This document shows, piece by piece, positions 1-3,652 of a DNA stretch of 5,070 nt. The position numbers were made by a program, and so were the translations under genes. Below the pieces are notes generated by a model that was given only the letters and a program-made list of their open reading frames with translations, was not told the origin of the DNA and searched no databases. Within the stretch, counting starts at the first letter, position 1. Every line of letters begins with the position of its first letter. The DNA lies in NCBI GenBank assembly GCA_964425575.1, contig CAYRMN010000050.1, positions 1 through 5,070 of the forward strand, read 5' to 3'. Source of the stretch: CAYRMN01 sp964425575 (GTDB lineage: Bacteria; Patescibacteriota; Patescibacteriia; 2-12-FULL-60-25).

Positions 1-108
1 CGTCTTGGTTCAGCTCCTACCCTTGGCAGTCAGATTCAACGTCCATTAGGAGGTTCGATGCCAGTGCTACCACCAAAGTTACCACCGATCCAACCAGTGG
101 GGAGATAG
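1..108 (+). CDS. C-terminal end of an unidentified protein (5' part outside window)
   Basis: Frame 1 is open from the window edge to a TAG at 106-108 and gives the last 35 residues of a protein. The tail is rich in Pro and Gly and ends in MPVLPPKLPPIQPVGR, which looks like a disordered extension and not a folded domain. I do not recognise it. Frame 3 also stays open through this stretch, but it continues far into the antisense of the next gene, so frame 1 is the better candidate. The stop lies 2 bases from the stop of the convergent minus-strand gene, which fits a real gene end in a compact genome. A purine stretch AGGAGG at 48-53 lies 4 bases before an in-frame ATG at 58, but a start there would give only 16 residues. 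The reading frame is moderately likely; its function is unknown. Confidence 0.45.
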   Translation, partial: RLGSAPTLGSQIQRPLGGSMPVLPPKLPPIQPVGR

Positions 109-110
109 TT

Positions 111-686
111 TTATTTCTTTTCCGGCATGTTGAATTCTTCCACGGCCTCTTCGAGGTCATTTTTACGTTCTACTTCGGCGAGATCAAGGATGATTTTACT
201 CACCCGTGTCGGATGTGGGATTTTTTCAAATACGAAACGTTCCTGTTCGCCTGCAGTTTGAATATAGACGTTGCCAAAATCCATCATGGTGGCAGCAAAT
301 CCTTTTATTTCTGAAGTGACGTCTTGGACACGATGAAGACGTAGTTCGGATACGGTGCGACCAAAGAGGCCGTGTTGTTCGATATTTAGAATGCGTCGAT
401 TCGTAACAATCCAAACATCGAGATAGTAGTCGAGGTAGTTTTGAAATAGGAATAGCCAGGCATACAAGAAAAAGATGGATACTCCAAGAATCAAGACGGT
501 CGTTTTAGCTGGATCGTCTAAGAGTTCTGGGATAAATGTGCGCACGGTGGCATAAAATGCAGGTGGCAAGAGCAAAACGAACAAGAGAGAAAACATTAAT
601 GATGAGAGATTCATCCAGTGACGACGCAGAACTGCGACGGTTTTTTCCCCATCGTGTGATCCTGGAAGGTGTTGAAGATCAAGCAT
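111..686 (-). CDS. Bacterial PH-domain (bPH2/DUF304, YdbS-like) membrane protein
   Basis: This encodes 191 residues from the chosen ATG at 686-684. A hydrophilic N-terminus (LPGSHDGEKTVAVLRRHW) leads into two hydrophobic helices at about residues 27-50 and 62-82. A bacterial pleckstrin-homology-like domain follows at about 88-170, recognised by DVWIVTNRRILNIEQHGLFG and the strand pattern ELRLHRVQDV. The charged tail is rich in Glu and Lys. This order, a helix pair then a bPH2 domain, is typical of the PF03703/DUF304 family, whose members sit in the inner membrane with the PH domain in the cytoplasm; their ligand is generally unknown. The ORF could start 10 codons earlier (716), but that would overlap the preceding gene by 29 bases. 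The chosen ATG sits one base after that gene's TAA, which suits re-initiation. No Shine-Dalgarno is visible at either start. It is the last gene of the ruvB cluster. Confidence 0.82.
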   Translation of the reverse strand: MLDLQHLPGSHDGEKTVAVLRRHWMNLSSLMFSLLFVLLLPPAFYATVRTFIPELLDDPAKTTVLILGVSIFFLYAWLFLFQNYLDYYLDVWIVTNRRILNIEQHGLFGRTVSELRLHRVQDVTSEIKGFAATMMDFGNVYIQTAGEQERFVFEKIPHPTRVSKIILDLAEVERKNDLEEAVEEFNMPEKK

Positions 687-687
687 G

Positions 688-945
688 TTATTGGGTGATA
701 ATCGGCGAGTTAACATTGATGATACTGCTCATATCTAGACCGGCTTGCAGATCAGTTTGAGATACATACAAAACAGTTGAACCGATAACACCAGCGGCCA
801 CCAATATAAAAAGGAGGCTAGAAAAATAGGCCATTGGTCCAGCGACACAGTAGCGAATCATTTGAACCAAGCTAAAAAATGAGAGAAGGCCATAAATAGC
901 GAGCAGCACCAACCAGCCCAGGATAAAAAAAGATAAAGGAATCAT
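688..945 (-). CDS. Small two-helix membrane protein, function unknown
   Basis: This encodes 85 residues, very hydrophobic for most of its length. Helix 1 spans about residues 3-29 (SFFILGWLVLLAIYGLLSFF) and helix 2 about 37-62 (YFSSLLFILVAAGVIGSTVL). A short polar link VQMIRYCVAGP joins them, and an uncharged tail rich in Ser, Asn and Ile follows. No cleavable signal peptide or catalytic motif is visible. Its ATG overlaps the ruvB stop as ATGA (945-942), and its stop is followed one base later by the start of the PH-domain gene. The three genes are therefore almost certainly translated from one mRNA by coupling. The overlap and the clean two-helix pattern support a real gene. I do not recognise the family. 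One possibility is that it forms a membrane complex with the PH-domain protein, but only adjacency suggests this. Confidence 0.7.
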   Translation of the reverse strand: MIPLSFFILGWLVLLAIYGLLSFFSLVQMIRYCVAGPMAYFSSLLFILVAAGVIGSTVLYVSQTDLQAGLDMSSIINVNSPIITQ

Positions 946-1973
946 AGAGATGAAGTTAGTGGCAACTGAGAAGGCGGGGGAGTGTACCCGAGATGAAGAT
1001 AGGCAAGCGCTGTTGCAATGCGTCCACGAGGCGTTCGGTCTAAAAGGCCTTCTTGTAAGAGGAACGGCTCAATCACTTCTTCTAATGTCGACATATCCTC
1101 GGCCGTCGAGGCCGCAAGCGTGCTGAGCCCAACTGGTCCACCGTTGAATTTATCAATCATGGCTTTGAGGGTGCGGCGATCGGCCTCATCCAGACCGCGT
1201 GGATCGATTTCAAGCGCATGCAAAGCCAAATCCACGATATCTGGGCTTAGTATACCATTCCCTTTAACCTGGGCGTAGTCACGCACTCGCTTTAGTAGGC
1301 GGTTGGCGACACGTGGTGTGCGCCTGGCGCGCGTCGCGATGACGCGTGCCGCCTCGTCTTCAAGCGTAATACCAAGCAGAGTCGCACTGCGTTTTACGAT
1401 TGCAGACATTTCATCTACGCCATAAAAATCAAGATGAAGAATGTTACCAAACCGATCACGGAACGGGGCGCTGAGGAGTGACATTTTGGTCGTCGCACCG
1501 ATGAGAGTGAAATGCTTCAGATCCAAGCGCAACGTGCGCGCTGTTGGGCCTTTGCCGATAACAATATCCAACGCAAAATCTTCCATGGCAGGATATAAAA
1601 CCTCTTCAATTGAACGGTTCATGCGATGAATTTCATCGATAAACAGAATGTCGCCCTCTTCCAAGTTTGTGACGATAGCTGCCAGATCACCAACCCGCTC
1701 TAAGGCCGGTCCGCTGGTGACCTTAACGTTGGCACCCATTTCATGACCGATGACGTGCGCGAGCGTTGTTTTTCCAAGTCCCGGAGGACCGTAGAGCAAG
1801 ACGTGTTCGCATGTTTCATGACGACCTTTGGCTGCCTCTAAAAAAATAGACAGATTTTCCTTTACTTTTGGTTGACCAATAAATTCATTGAGTGTTTTTG
1901 GTCGTAACGACAATTCAAATCCCGTATCTGCCTCAACGGCTTCAGGTGCAATTAATCGTTCGGTTTCCTCCAT
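942..1973 (-). CDS. ruvB: Holliday junction branch migration ATPase RuvB
   Basis: This encodes 343 residues, the usual RuvB length. RuvB is the AAA+ hexameric motor that, with RuvA, drives branch migration of Holliday junctions in the cytoplasm and hands them to RuvC. Visible parts: N-terminal LRPKTLNEFIGQ at 23-34, Walker A GPPGLGKTT at 62-70, Walker B ILFIDEIH at 109-116, sensor 1 LIGATTK at 157-163, arginine finger R174 in FRDRFG, sensor 2 region RTPRVANRLL at 218-227, and the winged-helix DNA-binding domain GGPVGLSTLAAS through RTPRGRIAT (278-321). Residue 218 is Arg where the family usually has Gly (RGTPR). The reading frame stays open for 100 more codons upstream, but that stretch runs through an interspersed repeat, a terminator and a tRNA. 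The ATG at 1973-1971, just before EETERLIAPE, is therefore the start; a GTG two codons earlier is possible. A terminator lies upstream, so it should have its own promoter, but I could not pick one convincingly. Confidence 0.97.
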   Translation of the reverse strand: MEETERLIAPEAVEADTGFELSLRPKTLNEFIGQPKVKENLSIFLEAAKGRHETCEHVLLYGPPGLGKTTLAHVIGHEMGANVKVTSGPALERVGDLAAIVTNLEEGDILFIDEIHRMNRSIEEVLYPAMEDFALDIVIGKGPTARTLRLDLKHFTLIGATTKMSLLSAPFRDRFGNILHLDFYGVDEMSAIVKRSATLLGITLEDEAARVIATRARRTPRVANRLLKRVRDYAQVKGNGILSPDIVDLALHALEIDPRGLDEADRRTLKAMIDKFNGGPVGLSTLAASTAEDMSTLEEVIEPFLLQEGLLDRTPRGRIATALAYLHLGYTPPPSQLPLTSSL

Positions 1974-2031
1974 ACCCACCGACTTTAGCGCAGAAAAGAA
2001 GGAATGGGCAAATGCGATCAGCTGCGTTTGT

Positions 2032-2129
2032 GTCGTCCTGAGCTTGTCGAAGGATCTGCTCTCGTTGCGATTATGATCACAGGGAAGATCCTTCGGACTA
2101 CGGCGTCGAACGCCTCCGCTCAGAACGAC
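2032..2129. repeat. Inverted pair of interspersed (REP-like) repeats upstream of ruvB
   Basis: Two related units face each other. The left outer arm GTCGTCCTGAGC (2032-2043) pairs with GCTCAGAACGAC (2118-2129), with one mismatch. The left inner arm GAAGGATCT (2049-2057) pairs perfectly with AGATCCTTC (2086-2094). The left unit has only TTGTC between its two conserved blocks. The right unit has 23 bases there, including a small hairpin GGCGT-CGA-ACGCC (2102-2114). The motif CTGAGCTTGTCGAAGGATC is one I recall as an interspersed repeat in many unrelated bacterial genomes, often mistranslated as peptides such as FDKLRT or LSLSKD. It lies wholly between the tRNA terminator and ruvB, so it is probably a non-autonomous element and not coding. 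Confidence 0.8.
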
Positions 2130-2168
2130 ATATGCATCGCTTATGGCTGTGCGATGTGAAGCGAACGC

Positions 2169-2198
2169 AAAAGCTCCCGCTTTTTGCGAGAGCTTTTT
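2169..2198 (-). terminator. Intrinsic terminator after tRNA-Leu
   Basis: Arms AAAAGCTCCCGC (2169-2180) and GCGAGAGCTTTT (2186-2197) form a 12-bp stem with one mismatch around a 5-base loop. Read on the minus strand, the GC-rich stem ends in a run of U just after the tRNA 3' end. The flanking A and T runs make it close to symmetrical, so it could also stop plus-strand transcription. It separates the rpiB-rpe-tRNA transcript from ruvB. Confidence 0.8.
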
Positions 2199-2201
2199 AC
2201 G

Positions 2202-2287
2202 TGGTGCCCGGGGAGGGAGTCGAACCCTCACGTCCTTTCGAACTACGGATTTTAAGTCCGCTGCGTATACCATTCCGCCACCCGGGC
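2202..2287 (-). tRNA. tRNA-Leu (anticodon UAA), CCA end encoded
   Basis: The minus strand folds as a class II tRNA of 82 nt plus ACCA. The acceptor stem is GCCCGGG/CCCGGGC. The D stem is GCG/CGC. The anticodon stem is GCGGA/TCCGT around loop CTTAAAA, with anticodon TAA at 2254-2252. A long variable arm (GTTC-GAAA-GGAC hairpin) is characteristic of Leu, Ser and Tyr tRNAs. The T arm is GAGGG-TTCGACT-CCCTC. The discriminator A and the CCA are both encoded (2205-2202). It should read the UUA and UUG leucine codons. It lies downstream of rpe on the same strand, with its own promoter candidate, and is followed by a terminator. Confidence 0.97.
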
Positions 2288-2296
2288 GTAGGGCCT

Positions 2297-2326
2297 AGGA
2301 TACGCGATTTTTATGGGATTTGTCCA
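2297..2326 (-). promoter_or_regulatory. Sigma70-like promoter for tRNA-Leu
   Basis: On the minus strand, TGGACA (2326-2321, 5 of 6 to TTGACA) and TATCCT (2302-2297, 4 of 6 to TATAAT) are 18 bases apart. The -10 ends 9 bases before the mature tRNA 5' end, leaving room for a very short leader. It starts 15 bases past the rpe stop, where no terminator is seen, so the tRNA may also be reached by read-through. Confidence 0.55.
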
Positions 2327-2341
2327 GATACCTACGTTCTT

Positions 2342-2986
2342 TTAAGAGGTATGTATGAGTTTTTGTAGCATCTGTAATTCCTGCACTGGATCAAGTTGAT
2401 CAAAAATCGCACTGCCGACACAGCATCGTGTGATTCCAGCTGAGAGGAGAGTTGGGATGGTGCGATCGTTTACATCAATATCAAACCCTAGCGGAATAGT
2501 TGGCCAACGCGCGTGTATTTCGCGGGCTCGTTCAATCGTGTGGGGTTGAAGCTTTTGTCCTGAAAAGCCCGGCTCAGCTCCCATGATCAGAATTTCATTC
2601 AAAGCATGTACGTACGCCTCCAAACGATCAAGAGGAGTCATTGGTGAAATCGCCAAACCTGCTTCGTATTTTTGCGCATGACAATCTTTGAGAAGCGACG
2701 TGTGGTCTGTCTCTGTTTCGATATGCCACAGAATGCGGTGGGTATTTTTGATGCTCGCAAGTTTCTCAATGTAGACACGTGGATCTTGGACCATGAGGTG
2801 AAATTCAAATTGCACGGAAGTCTGCAGTGATTGCAGGACGTGAAGATCAAACCACGTTCGATTGGGCACAAACGCCCCATCCATGACATCAACATGGATA
2901 GTTTCAACCTCATGTTCGACAAGTGAAAGACGTTCACGAAATGTCGCTTCGTCATGGGCGAGAATAGCGGGGATGAGTTCAGACAT
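2342..2986 (-). CDS. rpe: Ribulose-phosphate 3-epimerase (divergent)
   Basis: This encodes 214 residues, close to the usual 215-230. The family interconverts D-ribulose-5-phosphate and D-xylulose-5-phosphate in the non-oxidative pentose phosphate pathway, using a metal-dependent TIM barrel in the cytoplasm. Expected metal and catalytic residues are present: H31 and D33 in HVDVMDGAFVPN, H63 in HLMV, and an Asp at 169. PGFSGQ (139-144) and the phosphate-site GSAIF (191-195) also match. Several family positions differ. The N-terminal PSILSAD-type motif reads PAILAHD, NPxTP reads SPMTP (114-118), and the DGG loop after strand 7 reads FDIDVND (168-174), losing both glycines. The call is firm at family level; substrate preference is less sure. 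The start ATG (2986-2984) begins MSELIPAIL, as expected, without a Shine-Dalgarno. The upstream gene rpiB makes its substrate from ribose-5-phosphate. Confidence 0.9.
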   Translation of the reverse strand: MSELIPAILAHDEATFRERLSLVEHEVETIHVDVMDGAFVPNRTWFDLHVLQSLQTSVQFEFHLMVQDPRVYIEKLASIKNTHRILWHIETETDHTSLLKDCHAQKYEAGLAISPMTPLDRLEAYVHALNEILIMGAEPGFSGQKLQPHTIERAREIHARWPTIPLGFDIDVNDRTIPTLLSAGITRCCVGSAIFDQLDPVQELQMLQKLIHTS

Positions 2987-3012
2987 ATGGAAATGGGTCG
3001 GATGCGGATGAT

Positions 3013-3043
3013 GTAGGGGCGTGTGTCACACGCCCTCCGGTCG
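3013..3043 (+). repeat. Palindromic GTAGGGGCG-type repeat, copy A
   Basis: GTAGG at 3013-3017 leads into a perfect 9-bp hairpin, GGGCGTGTG (3017-3025) and CACACGCCC (3027-3035), around one central base, followed by TCCGGTCG. A second member of the same pattern occurs 110 bases further on. This palindrome style (GTAGGGGCG...CGCCC) is one I recall as an interspersed repeat in many genomes. On the minus strand it sits about 30 bases upstream of the rpe start, with no U run after it, so it is not a typical terminator. Confidence 0.75.
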
Positions 3044-3085
3044 GCGTGTCGGATCGGTGGTGTATGGGTTGGCTATTTTTGAGCG

Positions 3086-3095
3086 GTTGATCAAC
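3086..3095. repeat. Perfect 10-base palindrome GTTGATCAAC between the repeat copies
   Basis: GTTGATCAAC reads the same on both strands and lies in the non-coding spacer between repeat copies A and B. It could be an internal part of the element or an operator for rpe. Its length is also within reach of chance. Confidence 0.3.
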
Positions 3096-3121
3096 ACGTC
3101 GAACGAATCGATTGGCATGTC

Positions 3122-3153
3122 GAAGGGCGCATGGCATGCGCCCCTACCGGTCG
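3122..3153 (-). repeat. Palindromic GTAGGGGCG-type repeat, copy B (overlaps rpiB stop)
   Basis: Read on the minus strand it begins CGACCGGTAGGGGCGC and forms a perfect 9-bp hairpin, with arms at 3125-3133 (GGGCGCATG) and 3135-3143 (CATGCGCCC). It shares GTAGGGGCG with copy A but in opposite orientation. The inner stem differs (CATG instead of TGTG/CACA) while pairing is kept. The TAG inside its GTAGGGG block is the stop codon of rpiB. CCGGTCG also follows both copies on the plus strand (3037-3043, 3147-3153). Confidence 0.75.
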
Positions 3154-3584
3154 AGGGCCTCAACGCGTCGATGATGTCGTACCGCCTTTGAAAAAGGGGT
3201 TTTTAAGAACAGTTCAATAAAATCGAGTGCGGTTTTTTCATCTAGGTGCCAGCCAGAAAGAGTGATCACATTTACATTGTTATCTTGCCGGGCCAGCGTC
3301 ACTTCTTCCGCTGTATGCGCATCAAATGCTCGTACTCCTTTGATCCGGTTGGCTGCGATGGTCATACCTACTCCGCTGCCACACACTAAAATACCACGAG
3401 CCCGCGTATCTTTTTTTACGGTCATTGCCACGCGACGAGCATGAGCAGGATAATCATCACCATCGGTAAAGATGGGTGAAAGATCGGTGAATGTGTACCC
3501 TTTTTGTTCCAATGCGCCTTTGAGTTTTTCTTTCAGTTCAAAGCCCGCATGGTCTGCTCCAAGGAAAATTAGCGGATTTTTCAT
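3144..3584 (-). CDS. rpiB: Ribose-5-phosphate isomerase B (RpiB/LacAB family)
   Basis: This encodes 146 residues, normal for RpiB, which interconverts ribose-5-phosphate and ribulose-5-phosphate in the cytoplasm. Matching motifs are GADHAGFELK (9-18), the DYP motif (44-46), GILVCGSGVGMTIAANRIKG (64-83) with the expected catalytic Cys at 68, ARQDNNVNV (98-106), and RHHRRVEAL (136-144) near the C-terminus. In the E. coli enzyme the ARQD position is SRQH, whose His helps open the sugar ring; here it is Asp101. The protein ends right after the conserved RVEAL block because a GTAGGGGCG repeat supplies the TAG, so the C-terminal helix tail seen in E. coli is missing. Related sugar isomerases (LacA/LacB) are the alternative, but the neighbouring epimerase gene favours RpiB. 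The start at 3584 precedes MKNPLIFLGADH, and no Shine-Dalgarno is visible. Confidence 0.94.
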   Translation of the reverse strand: MKNPLIFLGADHAGFELKEKLKGALEQKGYTFTDLSPIFTDGDDYPAHARRVAMTVKKDTRARGILVCGSGVGMTIAANRIKGVRAFDAHTAEEVTLARQDNNVNVITLSGWHLDEKTALDFIELFLKTPFSKAVRHHRRVEALDR

Positions 3585-3590
3585 ATACAG

Positions 3591-3619
3591 AGTGTATCAA
3601 AGATGTGCGCTTGACCCAA
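3591..3619 (-). promoter_or_regulatory. Candidate promoter for rpiB
   Basis: On the minus strand, TTGGGT (3619-3614, 3 of 6) and TACACT (3596-3591, 4 of 6) are 17 bases apart. The -10 ends 6 bases before the rpiB ATG, so a transcript would start about at the ATG (leaderless). Its -35 overlaps that of the divergent ileS promoter candidate. The match is weak; spacing and location carry most of the support. Confidence 0.35.
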
Positions 3620-3639
3620 CTTTGAAAAAAACGCATAGT
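3611..3639 (+). promoter_or_regulatory. Sigma70-like promoter for ileS
   Basis: TTGACC (3611-3616, 5 of 6) and CATAGT (3634-3639, 4 of 6) are separated by an ideal 17-base spacer containing an A7 tract. The predicted start near 3646 leaves a leader of only about 7 bases before the ATG at 3653, too short for a Shine-Dalgarno or a T-box. No T-box riboswitch is seen here, although T-box control is common for ileS in Firmicutes. Confidence 0.55.
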
Positions 3640-3652
3640 AAAGCCTATCTCT

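Noticed and set aside
58..108. AGGAGG at 48-53 followed by ATG at 58 as a tiny 16-residue gene
   Set aside because: The spacing is only 4 bases, the peptide is low-complexity, and the whole frame is open from the window edge, so these bases more likely encode part of the larger protein.
3..310. Plus-strand frame 3 open from the window edge into the PH-domain gene
   Set aside because: Most of it is antisense to a clear membrane/PH-domain protein and has no recognisable protein character.
2130..2168. Possible ruvB promoter TTCACA (minus strand) upstream of the repeat pair
   Set aside because: The -35 match is decent, but no acceptable -10 lies 16-18 bases away. The segment nearest ruvB (1974-2031) also lacks a convincing pair of boxes.
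1974..2273. 100-codon N-terminal extension of RuvB (start at 2273)
   Set aside because: The frame is open but runs through the tRNA-Leu, its terminator and an interspersed repeat (giving the telltale FDKLRT peptide). RuvB homology starts just after the ATG at 1973.
3013..3153. Two hairpins as a short CRISPR-like array or as rho-independent terminators
   Set aside because: There are only two copies, inverted, with different stem sequences and no regular spacers. Neither hairpin is followed by a T run on either strand.
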